Positions 50,469 to 58,470 of a stretch of DNA of 64,000 nt are shown one piece after another. The position numbers and the translations under genes are program-made. The notes under the pieces were generated by a model. That model was given only the letters and a program-made list of their open reading frames with translations. It was not told the DNA's origin and made no database searches. Within the stretch, counting starts at the first letter, position 1, and each line of letters opens with the position of its first letter. Source of the DNA: Sediminibacterium sp. KACHI17 (GTDB lineage: Bacteria; Bacteroidota; Bacteroidia; Chitinophagales; Chitinophagaceae); assembly GCF_040362915.1 (NCBI RefSeq), contig NZ_AP029612.1, positions 806,001 to 870,000 on the forward strand. Reading direction: 5' to 3'.

Positions 50469-51188
50469 ATGCAAGTTCAGTTATTTGTACCCTGTTTTGT
50501 AGATCAATTATATCCAACAGTTGCTTTTAATATGGTGAAAGTGTTGGAAAAAGCAGGTTGTACAGTTACCTATAATCCCAATCAAACTTGCTGTGGTCAG
50601 CCTGCATTCAACGCAGGATTCTGGGGTGAGGCCAAAGATGTTTGTACCAAATTCATTGAAGATTTTAATGGATCAGCATACATCGTCGCTCCCAGTGCTA
50701 GTTGTGTTGGTTTTGTAAGAAACTACTATCAAAAATTATTTGAAACATCGGCACTGCAACAGGCAGCCAAAAAAACAAGCGAACGCATTTTTGAATTATC
50801 TGATTTCCTGGTGAATGTGCTGAAAGTAGAAGATCTTGGCGCTTCCTTTAAGGGCAAAGTAACCTATCACGATAGTTGTGCTGCTTTACGCGAGTGTAAG
50901 ATCAAAGAAGAACCTAGAAAGCTGTTACGACACGTAAAAGGACTTGAACTGGTGGAAATGGCTGACAATGAAACCTGCTGTGGTTTTGGAGGCAGCTTTG
51001 CGGTAAAGTTTGAACCCATCAGTATTGCAATGGGTGACCAGAAGATCACCAATGCTTCAGCAACTGAAGCAGACTATATCATTAGTACCGATATGAGTTG
51101 TTTGATGCATATTGATGGATGTATCAAACACAAAGGATCCGGATTAAAAGTTTTACACTTAGCAGATGTATTAGCATCATTTGATTGA
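50469..51188 (+). CDS. LutA/YkgE-like Fe-S oxidoreductase subunit
   Basis: 239 residues with two cysteine-rich CCG domains: QTCCGQPAFNAG (about 40-48) and ETCCGFGGSFAVK (about 172), and HDSCAALRE between. Such proteins bind Fe-S clusters with heterodisulfide-reductase-like chemistry; LutA works with LutB and LutC in L-lactate oxidation. LutB/LutC are not nearby, so lactate use is not proven. It starts 3 bases after ribH and is likely cotranscribed. Confidence 0.85.
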   Translation: MQVQLFVPCFVDQLYPTVAFNMVKVLEKAGCTVTYNPNQTCCGQPAFNAGFWGEAKDVCTKFIEDFNGSAYIVAPSASCVGFVRNYYQKLFETSALQQAAKKTSERIFELSDFLVNVLKVEDLGASFKGKVTYHDSCAALRECKIKEEPRKLLRHVKGLELVEMADNETCCGFGGSFAVKFEPISIAMGDQKITNASATEADYIISTDMSCLMHIDGCIKHKGSGLKVLHLADVLASFD

Positions 51189-51209
51189 TCATAAAATATT
51201 CATCCTACT

Positions 51210-51620
51210 ATGGCTTACTGGCTTATTAAATCAGAACCCTTCAAATACAGCTGGGAACAATTTGAAAAAGATGGTAGTACTTTTTGGGACGGCGTTAGAA
51301 ACTATGCTGCCCGAAATAATTTACGTGCCATGAAAAAAGGAGATCTCGCTTTCTGGTACCATAGCAATGAAGGTCTTGAGATCGTTGGTATTGCTAAAGT
51401 AATCAAAGAAGCATACCCCGACCCTACCATTGATGATGAAACCTGGTCGGCTGTTGACTTCGCTCCTTTTAAGAAATTAAAAAAGCCGGTTGGACTTGCT
51501 CAAATCAAAACCGATAAGCGATTGTCGAATATGGCGCTGGTGCGTTTAGGAAGATTATCCGTACAGCCGGTCACAGAAGAGGAATGGAAGATCGTGATGG
51601 AACTTTCCGGTACAAAATAA
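51210..51620 (+). CDS. EVE domain-containing protein
   Basis: 136 residues that consist almost wholly of an EVE (PUA-like) domain: YWLIKSEPFKYSW, WDGVRNYAARNNLRAMKKGDLAFWYHSNEGLEIVGIAKV and the C-terminal LVRLGRLSVQPVTEEEW. EVE proteins read modified bases in DNA or RNA; the short stand-alone form here resembles the thymocyte nuclear protein 1 / YhcQ-type group. Same strand as its upstream neighbours, 21 bases apart. Confidence 0.92.
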   Translation: MAYWLIKSEPFKYSWEQFEKDGSTFWDGVRNYAARNNLRAMKKGDLAFWYHSNEGLEIVGIAKVIKEAYPDPTIDDETWSAVDFAPFKKLKKPVGLAQIKTDKRLSNMALVRLGRLSVQPVTEEEWKIVMELSGTK

Positions 51621-51708
51621 ATACGCTGTGCACCTTCTTTTCTCTTGTTCGATGCGGCGATTTTGTCGCTGAGAAAGAAAGACGCAGCGATAGTAAATTC
51701 AGTGAAGC

Positions 51709-52404
51709 ATGGGAAAGAAACAGAAATTGGTGGTACTTACAGGCGCTGGCATCAGTGCAGAGAGTGGTATCAAGACTTTTCGTGACAGTGATGGATTATG
51801 GGAAGGACATGATGTTTATGAAGTAGCTTCTCCTCGCGGATGGAAAAAAGATCCTGCACTTGTCTTGGAATTTTATAACCAGAGACGCAGAGATATTGCC
51901 AATGCCCTACCCAATGATGCACACAAAGGACTCGCTGAACTAGAACAATATTTCGATGTTCAGATCATCACTCAAAATATTGATGATCTACATGAAAGAG
52001 GTGGCAGCACCCATGTACTACACTTACATGGCGAGATCTTTAAAATGCGCAGTGAGCTGGATGAATCACTGATCTATCCTATTCGCAACGATATAAAACC
52101 AGGTGACACTGCAGAAGATGGTCACCAGCTACGTCCATTCATTGTTTGGTTTGAAGAACCGGTTCCCAAAATTGCAGAAGCCATCGATATCGCCCGAACA
52201 GCAGATATTTTTGTGGTTATAGGAACTTCACTCGTAGTTTATCCCGCCGCCGGATTATTGGACTATGTACATCGATCTATACCCAAATATATCATCGACA
52301 AAAAAATACCGGCTGTAGATACAAATTTTATCACACCCATTGAAACAACTGCATCAGAAGGGGTGAAAACACTGCAGCGGCTGTTGCTGGAAAATAAGAA
52401 ATGA
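51709..52404 (+). CDS. Sir2-family NAD-dependent deacylase lacking zinc cysteines
   Basis: 231 residues. NAD site GAGISAESGIKTFRDSDGLW (11-30), TQNIDDLHERGG (about 94), catalytic His in LHLHGE (about 112), and GTSLVVYPAAG (about 178). The FYNQRRRD stretch has Tyr and Arg at positions used for succinyl/malonyl groups in class III (SIRT5/CobB-like) enzymes. The protein contains no cysteine, so the usual four-Cys zinc site is absent, and the normal FGE motif reads VWFEEPVP. Start at 51709. Confidence 0.88.
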   Translation: MGKKQKLVVLTGAGISAESGIKTFRDSDGLWEGHDVYEVASPRGWKKDPALVLEFYNQRRRDIANALPNDAHKGLAELEQYFDVQIITQNIDDLHERGGSTHVLHLHGEIFKMRSELDESLIYPIRNDIKPGDTAEDGHQLRPFIVWFEEPVPKIAEAIDIARTADIFVVIGTSLVVYPAAGLLDYVHRSIPKYIIDKKIPAVDTNFITPIETTASEGVKTLQRLLLENKK

Positions 52405-52462
52405 GAAAGTATATTTCACTTACTTACCTATTTCGTGTTTTTTATTTTTTGTTTCCTATTTC

Positions 52463-53695
52463 TTATTTAAAAAAGATGTAACCAATCACAATCGCCATCA
52501 CCACTCCTAGCAGATCAGCAAGCATTCCTGCCCAGATAGCGTAACGTACTTTTTTGATTCCTACACTTCCAAAATACAGTGCGATAATATAAAAAGTAGT
52601 ATCAGCAGAGCCTTGGAATGTAGACGCAAGTTTACCAGCAAATGAGTCTGGCCCATATACCTGCATAACATCCAGCATCAAGCCGCGGGCACCACTGCCA
52701 CTAAAGGGTTTCATAATAGCTACCGGTAATGCCGGAGTGAATTCAGTATTCATACCCGTTTGCATCAGTACCCAGGATATTCCTTCTACGATATATCCCA
52801 ATGCACCGCTATCACGAAAAATGCGAATAGCTACCAACATACCAACCAAATAAGGTACAATTTTCAGGATCACATCGAAGCCACCCTTTGCTCCATCAAT
52901 AAAAGCATCAAACACATTTACTTTTTTCCAAACCCCTCCGAGTATGATCGCAACAACGATCACCAATAACAATAGATTACCGGTTATGCGACTAAATATT
53001 TCTTTTTCTGCAGGCCCCATGGATTGCACCCAGTACAACATCATCGCAACCAATGCTAACAAGGCTCCGATCCATCCAAAGAGTACTTTATCCCATTTTA
53101 GTTTCTGCCAAAATCCTACAATAAAAATTGACGCAAGCGTTGTACAAATAGTAGCTAATACCAATGGAATGAATACACTCGCAGATTCTTTGGATCCGGA
53201 TGCCAAACGGTATGAAATGATCGTTAGCGGAATGAGTGTAAGTCCACTCGTATGCAAGACCAAAAACATGATCTGCGCATTGGAAGCCTTCTCTTTTTCA
53301 GGATTGATAGACTGCAGACTTTCCATTGCTTTCAATCCGAATGGAGTGGCTGCATTATCGAGCCCCAACATATTCGCACTGAAATTCATGACCATTTGTC
53401 CCATAGCAGGGTGTTTTTCCGGAACACCCGGAAACAATCTCTTCATAAATGGATTCAGTATCCGTGCGAGCCAATTGATGGCGCCGGCTTTTTCTGCGAT
53501 ACTCATTAACCCTAAAAAGAACACCATAGCTCCTGTCAACGGAAAAGCGACATCCACCACAGAACTTTTGGCACTATCAAACATCCCATCCACCAGGGTT
53601 TTAAAGATCTCAGTATCATTCAAAAAAATGAATTTATACAACGCAATAACGAATGCAATGACAAAAAAAGCGATCCATACAATATTGAGTGCCAT
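52463..53695 (-). CDS. Fused SpmA-SpmB-like nucleoside-recognition membrane protein
   Basis: 410 residues with about ten hydrophobic segments. N-terminal half (about 1-200) is SpmA-like with MVMNFSANMLGLDNAATPFGLKAM; C-terminal half (about 235-410) is SpmB-like with KPFSGSGARGLMLDV and TFQGSADTTFYI. Both halves carry the nucleoside-recognition (Gate) domain. In Bacillus SpmA and SpmB are separate spore-maturation proteins; in non-sporulating Bacteroidota this fusion is common and its substrate is unknown. An incomplete AAATAAG-type repeat lies at its 3' end (52390-52470). Confidence 0.88.
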   Translation of the reverse strand: MALNIVWIAFFVIAFVIALYKFIFLNDTEIFKTLVDGMFDSAKSSVVDVAFPLTGAMVFFLGLMSIAEKAGAINWLARILNPFMKRLFPGVPEKHPAMGQMVMNFSANMLGLDNAATPFGLKAMESLQSINPEKEKASNAQIMFLVLHTSGLTLIPLTIISYRLASGSKESASVFIPLVLATICTTLASIFIVGFWQKLKWDKVLFGWIGALLALVAMMLYWVQSMGPAEKEIFSRITGNLLLLVIVVAIILGGVWKKVNVFDAFIDGAKGGFDVILKIVPYLVGMLVAIRIFRDSGALGYIVEGISWVLMQTGMNTEFTPALPVAIMKPFSGSGARGLMLDVMQVYGPDSFAGKLASTFQGSADTTFYIIALYFGSVGIKKVRYAIWAGMLADLLGVVMAIVIGYIFFK

Positions 53696-53732
53696 GACAA
53701 TGAATTATGGGGTGAATATAGGGAGAAAAGGG

Positions 53733-53820
53733 GGTTAGTCCATGGCCGATGGTCCATAGTCGATAGGAAGAATATCTCGTATTAACTATAGGCTATCGGC
53801 CATGGACTATGGACAATGCC
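53733..53820. repeat. Heptad-step inverted repeat, CCATGGT/CTATGGA word
   Basis: Left GGTTAGT, CCATGGC, CGATGGT, CCATAGT, CGATAGG; right CTATAGG, CTATCGG, CCATGGA, CTATGGA, CAATGCC. The next unit in register, CTATATT, is part of the ychF -7 box. Confidence 0.9.
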
Positions 53821-53821
53821 C

Positions 53822-53829
53822 TATATTTG
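53822..53829 (+). promoter_or_regulatory. -7 box (TATATTTG) for ychF
   Basis: Perfect TAnnTTTG, 19 bases before the ychF ATG, and immediately following the heptad repeat. Confidence 0.65.
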
Positions 53830-53848
53830 CGGCTCGAAAAAAACATGT

Positions 53849-54952
53849 ATGGCTTTACAAGCAGGTATCGTGGGATTGCCCAATGTGGGGAAATCAACCC
53901 TTTTTAATGCGGTGAGTAATAGTGCAAAGGCTCAGGCGAGTAACTATCGTTTCTGTACCATTGAACCAAATGTGGGATTGGTTGATGTTCCAGATGAACG
54001 TTTGGCCAAACTTGCAGAATTGGTGGTTCCGAACAGGATCGTTCCTACTCAAATGGAGATCGTGGATATTGCAGGACTGGTAAAAGGTGCCAGTAAGGGC
54101 GAAGGACTGGGTAATAAATTCCTGGGTAATATCCGTGAAGTAGATGCGATCATTCATGTGATCCGTTGTTTTGAAGATGAAAATGTTTTGCGTGAAGAAG
54201 GTGCCATTAATCCGGTAAGTGATAAAGAGATCATCGATACTGAATTACAACTGAAGGATCTGGAAAGTGTTGAAAAGAAAATGCAGCGTGTAGAGAAAAT
54301 GGCACGTGTAGGAACCGATGCAAAGGCAAAAGCAGAGTTTGAGATTCTCTCCCGCTGTAAAGCACATTTAGAAACCGGTAAGAGTATTTATTCGCTTGGA
54401 TTATCCAAAGAAGAAAAAGTAGCAGTTGCTGATCTTTTCTTACTAACAGATAAACCTGTATTGTATGTTGCCAATGTAGATGAAGCAAGTATGCATACCG
54501 GCAATAAGTTTTCTGAGCAATTGAAAGAAGCAGTAAAAAATGAAGGTGCTGAAGTGATCGTGATGTGTAATAATATCGAAGCCCAGATCGCTGAAATGGA
54601 ATCAGAAGAAGACAAGCAGATGTTCATGGAAGAATACAAAATGACCGAACCTGCTTTGAACAGATTGATTCGCAGCGCTTATAAATTATTGAACCTCGAC
54701 ACCTATTTTACCGCAGGTGTTCAGGAAGTTAGGGCCTGGACCATTCATAAAGGCTGGAAAGCACCACAAGCTGCCAGTGTGATCCACACAGATTTTGAAA
54801 AAGGGTTCATCAAAGCAGAAGTAATTGCTTACGATGATTTTATCAAGTACGGCAGTGAAGCTGCTTGTCGTGATAATGGTCGATTAAGAATTGAAGGAAA
54901 AGAATACATCGTGAAAGACGGAGATGTGATGCATTTCCGATTCAACGTTTAA
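53849..54952 (+). CDS. ychF: Redox-regulated ATPase YchF (Obg-like)
   Basis: Ribosome-associated P-loop ATPase of the Obg family. 367 residues. G1 GLPNVGKST (9-17), G3 [20 protein letters not shown] (about 74-92), the ATP-specific NxxE-type motif in [10 protein letters not shown] (about 233) and a C-terminal TGS domain from about 280 with the family ending [13 protein letters not shown] at 53849 chosen over an upstream in-frame start because it begins the conserved MALQAGIVG and follows the promoter at standard distance. Confidence 0.97.
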   Translation: MALQAGIVGLPNVGKSTLFNAVSNSAKAQASNYRFCTIEPNVGLVDVPDERLAKLAELVVPNRIVPTQMEIVDIAGLVKGASKGEGLGNKFLGNIREVDAIIHVIRCFEDENVLREEGAINPVSDKEIIDTELQLKDLESVEKKMQRVEKMARVGTDAKAKAEFEILSRCKAHLETGKSIYSLGLSKEEKVAVADLFLLTDKPVLYVANVDEASMHTGNKFSEQLKEAVKNEGAEVIVMCNNIEAQIAEMESEEDKQMFMEEYKMTEPALNRLIRSAYKLLNLDTYFTAGVQEVRAWTIHKGWKAPQAASVIHTDFEKGFIKAEVIAYDDFIKYGSEAACRDNGRLRIEGKEYIVKDGDVMHFRFNV

Positions 54953-54970
54953 TGATATCCATCGATCTAT

Positions 54971-55004
54971 GAAAGGCACGGCATCATTGTCCGTGCCTTT
55001 TTTT
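54971..55004 (+). terminator. Intrinsic terminator after ychF
   Basis: GAAAGGCACGG and complement CCGTGCCTTT around a 9-base loop, followed by a run of T. Confidence 0.92.
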
Positions 55005-55029
55005 ATCAGAGACCCACTAACTTCGTGAC

Positions 55030-56169
55030 ATGATCAGCTTGTCTATTTGGGAGAAAGAATCCTTTTATGCTCCACAGGATATCATCATCATTGGCGCAGG
55101 ACTCATGGGTCTTTGGACAGCCTATGAACTCAAGAAAAAAAGTCCCCAACTAAATATCACTATTGTAGAAAGAAACACCACCCCATTGGGAGCATCGACC
55201 CGTAATGCAGGTTTCGCTTGTTTTGGGAGTCCCACGGAACTAATGAGTGATATGGAATCTATGGGAAATGAGGAAATGCTGCGTATTGTTGAAATGCGTT
55301 TCAAGGGTATTGAAAAGATCAAATCACATTTCAGTGAGGGCGCCATTGGTTATGAGCACTGCGGTGGGTATGAATGCATCAATCAAGACTCAAGGTACTG
55401 GTATGCTTTTGATGACAGGGTGAGTCAATTGAATAAATTACTAAAGGATATCACTGGACAAAGATCCATCTTCAAATATGCAGGACAAAAAATGTCTGGC
55501 TTAGGATTGGTAGGTTTTGATCTATTGATCGAAAACAGTTCTGAAGCTGCATTACATAGCGGTAAACTGGTACAGGCATTAACAGCATTGGTGCGTTCAT
55601 TAGGGGTTACGATACTGGATGGTTTTAGTGTGGGGTATTGGGAAGCAGATCATGATCAGGCCGTGGTAACCAATACAGAAGGCATAAGTCTTTCAGCAAA
55701 ACGATTGATCTTTTGCACCAATGCGTTTACAGATACGCTTTTACAAGAGTCTATAGTGGAACCCGGTAGAGGTCAGATCATTCTAACCACACCCATCCCC
55801 CATCTTACCATGAAGGGCACTTTTCATTTTGATGAAGGATTCTACTATTGGCGTCATATAGGTGATCGTATATTGTTAGGAGGCGCCAGAAATATGGATT
55901 TTGAAGGGGAAAACACTTTATCGATGGAAGGGTCTGCCACTATAAAAAATGCACTACTGGCTTTCCTCAGAAAACACCTCCATCCTTCTATTCAGTTTGA
56001 GATCGCAGATTCGTGGAGCGGGATCATGGGTTTTACAAAAGACAAAAAACCCTATTGCGGACGTACCAATAAAGGTGTTTATTTGGCTTTGGCTTGCAAT
56101 GGAATGGGTGTGGCATTGACACCTATGATGGCTGAACAAGTAGCCAACAGCGTTTTGCAGGATTTTTAA
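55030..56169 (+). CDS. FAD-dependent oxidoreductase (DAO family)
   Basis: 379 residues. Dinucleotide-binding motif GAGLMG (22-27) followed by the ADP-ribose Glu in TIVERNTTPLGASTRNAG, a substrate-domain region, VEPGRGQIILTTPIP (about 240), the flavin-contact YYWRHIGDRILLGGARN and the C-terminal CNGMGVALTPMMAEQVA. It belongs with D-amino-acid oxidase/glycine oxidase-like enzymes; the amine substrate is unknown. A TAACTTCG sequence ends 4 bases before the ATG, so if it is the -7 box the message is leaderless. Confidence 0.88.
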   Translation: MISLSIWEKESFYAPQDIIIIGAGLMGLWTAYELKKKSPQLNITIVERNTTPLGASTRNAGFACFGSPTELMSDMESMGNEEMLRIVEMRFKGIEKIKSHFSEGAIGYEHCGGYECINQDSRYWYAFDDRVSQLNKLLKDITGQRSIFKYAGQKMSGLGLVGFDLLIENSSEAALHSGKLVQALTALVRSLGVTILDGFSVGYWEADHDQAVVTNTEGISLSAKRLIFCTNAFTDTLLQESIVEPGRGQIILTTPIPHLTMKGTFHFDEGFYYWRHIGDRILLGGARNMDFEGENTLSMEGSATIKNALLAFLRKHLHPSIQFEIADSWSGIMGFTKDKKPYCGRTNKGVYLALACNGMGVALTPMMAEQVANSVLQDF

Positions 56170-56192
56170 CTTACTGCTATTGTTTGTTATTC

Positions 56193-56200
56193 TATTTTTG
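56193..56200 (+). promoter_or_regulatory. -7 box (TATTTTTG) for glutamine cyclotransferase gene
   Basis: Perfect TAnnTTTG, 16 bases before the ATG at 56217. Confidence 0.55.
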
Positions 56201-56216
56201 AAGTGAACCTATTGAT

Positions 56217-57014
56217 ATGAAAAAAATATCCCTGCTCCTTTTGCCGGTTTTGATGCTGGCTTGTAATGACACAAAAGAAGAATCAACATCTGATAATACA
56301 ACAGCTGCTATTCCTACACCGGCGAATATTGGATATAATATCGTAAAGGTCTATCCGCATGATGTCACCTCCTATACACAAGGATTGATCTGGTTCAACA
56401 ATACCTTGTATGAAGGAACAGGACTTGAGGGAGAAAGTCGATTAATGAAAATTGATATCGAAACCGGAAAGTCAACACAAAAAATAGATATTCCAAGTGA
56501 ATATTTTGGAGAAGGAATTACCATCCTCAATGATAAAATTTATCAACTAACCTGGGAAGACCATAAAGTCTTTGTCTATGATCTTGCCACTTTCAAAAAG
56601 ATCAAAGAGTTTGATTGGAATTTACAAGGATGGGGCATTTCGCATAACGGTAAACAATTACTGATCAGCACAGGTGATAGCAATATTTACTTTGTAAATC
56701 CTGAAACCTTTGCCATTGAGAAAACATTGGGTGTATATGACAACAACGGTTATCTATCTAATTTGAATGAACTTGAATTTGTGAATGGAACTATTTACGC
56801 CAATGTTTATTTAAAAGACTATATCGCGAAGATCAATCCTGAAACAGGTCTGGTTGAAGGCCGAATTGACCTCACTTCTATCTTACAGAAAACCGGACAG
56901 CCAATAACTGAAAACACGGATGTATTGAATGGTATTGCCTTCAACCCGGCGAACAATAGTTTTTATGTTACCGGTAAAAGATGGCCAGCATTGTACGAGA
57001 TCAAACTGAATTAA
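56217..57014 (+). CDS. Glutaminyl-peptide cyclotransferase-like lipoprotein
   Basis: 265 residues with lipobox LACN (lipidated Cys16), so membrane-anchored in the envelope. The rest forms a five-bladed propeller of the plant-type glutamine cyclotransferase family: YPHDVTSYTQGLIWFNNTLYEGTGLEGES, FGEGITILNDKIYQLTWEDH, DVLNGIAFNPANNSFYVTGKRWPALYEI. These enzymes convert N-terminal Gln to pyroglutamate on secreted proteins. In Bacteroidota export of glutaminyl proteins with this modification is known, so that role fits. Convergent with the next gene (10 bases apart). Confidence 0.92.
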   Translation: MKKISLLLLPVLMLACNDTKEESTSDNTTAAIPTPANIGYNIVKVYPHDVTSYTQGLIWFNNTLYEGTGLEGESRLMKIDIETGKSTQKIDIPSEYFGEGITILNDKIYQLTWEDHKVFVYDLATFKKIKEFDWNLQGWGISHNGKQLLISTGDSNIYFVNPETFAIEKTLGVYDNNGYLSNLNELEFVNGTIYANVYLKDYIAKINPETGLVEGRIDLTSILQKTGQPITENTDVLNGIAFNPANNSFYVTGKRWPALYEIKLN

Positions 57015-57024
57015 TGTAATACGA

Positions 57025-57930
57025 CTATGAGTTGCGGCTCATGATATAGATCACGGAACTACACTTACGCTTATCACCCAGTGCTCGAATATTAGATCTA
57101 AGTCCATTCCAAAAGGCAGATACAAGCTGAGAACTACCAGTTTTGTATTGTTCACTCAACATGGACACATAAAAAGCATCAAACCACATCGGATACATTT
57201 CCGTTACATTGAATCCTTTCAAGTGTGCCAAATGCTGCATACCGGCAGGTGAAAAATGATATAAATGTCTGGGCACATCCCATGCTGCCCAATGTTGACC
57301 ATACACAGTTGCATCTTTACTGGTATAATTAGGAACTGCTATGACCAATTTACCATGAGGCTTTAATAATTTCCGAAAACGTTCGAAATATCCATGGATA
57401 TCATGTACATGTTCCAATACATGCCAGAGAGTGATCACATCAAAAGCGTTTTCCGGCAAGGTATAGATCTCATCAGCAGCTTGAAGTTTTAATCCATATT
57501 TATTGGCTGCATTCTCTCGTGCAACCGCATCCGGTTCCAAGGCCGTTACATTCCATCCCGCGACCGACATCGTATGCGCAAAAGCACCGGTACCCGCACC
57601 GATGTCCAACAAACTTCCGGCTTGCAGTCCACTGATACTTTTGATCAGCCTGCGTTTATTACCCAATGTATAGGAACGAACCCAATGATAGAGTTGATTG
57701 ATCAACCCTTTATTTGTATCTGTATGCGAGACATACGCTTCTGCATGATAATAAGGTCCTATATGATGTAGATCCGGAATGGATTGTGTGAATCGATTGG
57801 TACATTGACCGCAATGCCATATCTCAAAGTTTTCTTTACTCACTGTATGATCTTTGGCGACCAGTAAAGGGTGAATATCCTGACTATGACAAAAAGGACA
57901 ATCCTGATAATAAATGAGGCTTGCGCTCAT
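57025..57930 (-). CDS. SAM-dependent methyltransferase with N-terminal zinc ribbon
   Basis: 301 residues. N terminus has CPFC (11-14) and CGQC (39-42) of a small zinc ribbon. The class I methyltransferase follows: motif I LDIGAGTGAFA (about 109-119), acidic ALEPDA, VITLWHVLEHVHDIHGYFERF, LVIAVPNY. This is the Methyltransf_23-like layout seen in lipid, quinone or glycan methylases. Substrate unknown. It is the last gene of a minus-strand run that begins at 63265; spacers to the next upstream genes are about 10 bases. Confidence 0.85.
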   Translation of the reverse strand: MSASLIYYQDCPFCHSQDIHPLLVAKDHTVSKENFEIWHCGQCTNRFTQSIPDLHHIGPYYHAEAYVSHTDTNKGLINQLYHWVRSYTLGNKRRLIKSISGLQAGSLLDIGAGTGAFAHTMSVAGWNVTALEPDAVARENAANKYGLKLQAADEIYTLPENAFDVITLWHVLEHVHDIHGYFERFRKLLKPHGKLVIAVPNYTSKDATVYGQHWAAWDVPRHLYHFSPAGMQHLAHLKGFNVTEMYPMWFDAFYVSMLSEQYKTGSSQLVSAFWNGLRSNIRALGDKRKCSSVIYIMSRNS

Positions 57931-57942
57931 GCGGTCAAAACT

Positions 57943-58461
57943 TTATAAATAATAATAGGCGATGGCAGCCGCACCTAATAAAAATAAAATAATAGCATAG
58001 ATCCACCAGGAAGCATCAGACTGCTCAGCTCCTTCCCTTTCTCCCGTCAATGTTGAATCAAATACGACTCCTTCCGGCAATGAGACAGTGTTGTATCCAA
58101 TCGCTGATTCCGGAGCTATATGTGAGATATTACCCTCCTCATCTAACAAAAGCTTACCAATGAAGGGTAATTCAACAGTTTGATGATTGAATATCTTATG
58201 TTTTAATTCCTGTGTCCATTCATTGAATTGTCCGATCACTGTGACTTCATCAGTGGACGTTTCCATGGACAAAAACTCAAACAAATGTTTATCCGCAGCA
58301 ACAGGTTCGGATTGATAGGTGATTACAGATTCAGGACCTTTGATCGCTGAGCCATCGGCGATGACTTGAGCAGGAATACGCTTAACTTGAAACATACCGA
58401 TCTCCGGTATGCCCAATCGGCCATGTTGTATCAGGTATTTGATCAGTATCTGTTGTATCAT
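57943..58461 (-). CDS. HU-CCDC81-like domain membrane protein
   Basis: 172 residues. Two tandem HU-like folds (MIQQILIKYLIQHGRLGIPEIGMFQVK and VELPFIGKLLLDEEGN) as in the HU-CCDC81 bacterial family, then a single C-terminal hydrophobic helix (about 152-172). In relatives the domain heads a SPOR-domain protein; here the SPOR part is missing and only a membrane anchor remains. Possible role in cell division or envelope organisation by family analogy. Part of the four-gene run 57.0-63.3 kb. Confidence 0.75.
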   Translation of the reverse strand: MIQQILIKYLIQHGRLGIPEIGMFQVKRIPAQVIADGSAIKGPESVITYQSEPVAADKHLFEFLSMETSTDEVTVIGQFNEWTQELKHKIFNHQTVELPFIGKLLLDEEGNISHIAPESAIGYNTVSLPEGVVFDSTLTGEREGAEQSDASWWIYAIILFLLGAAAIAYYYL

Positions 58462-58470
58462 GATGCCTAT

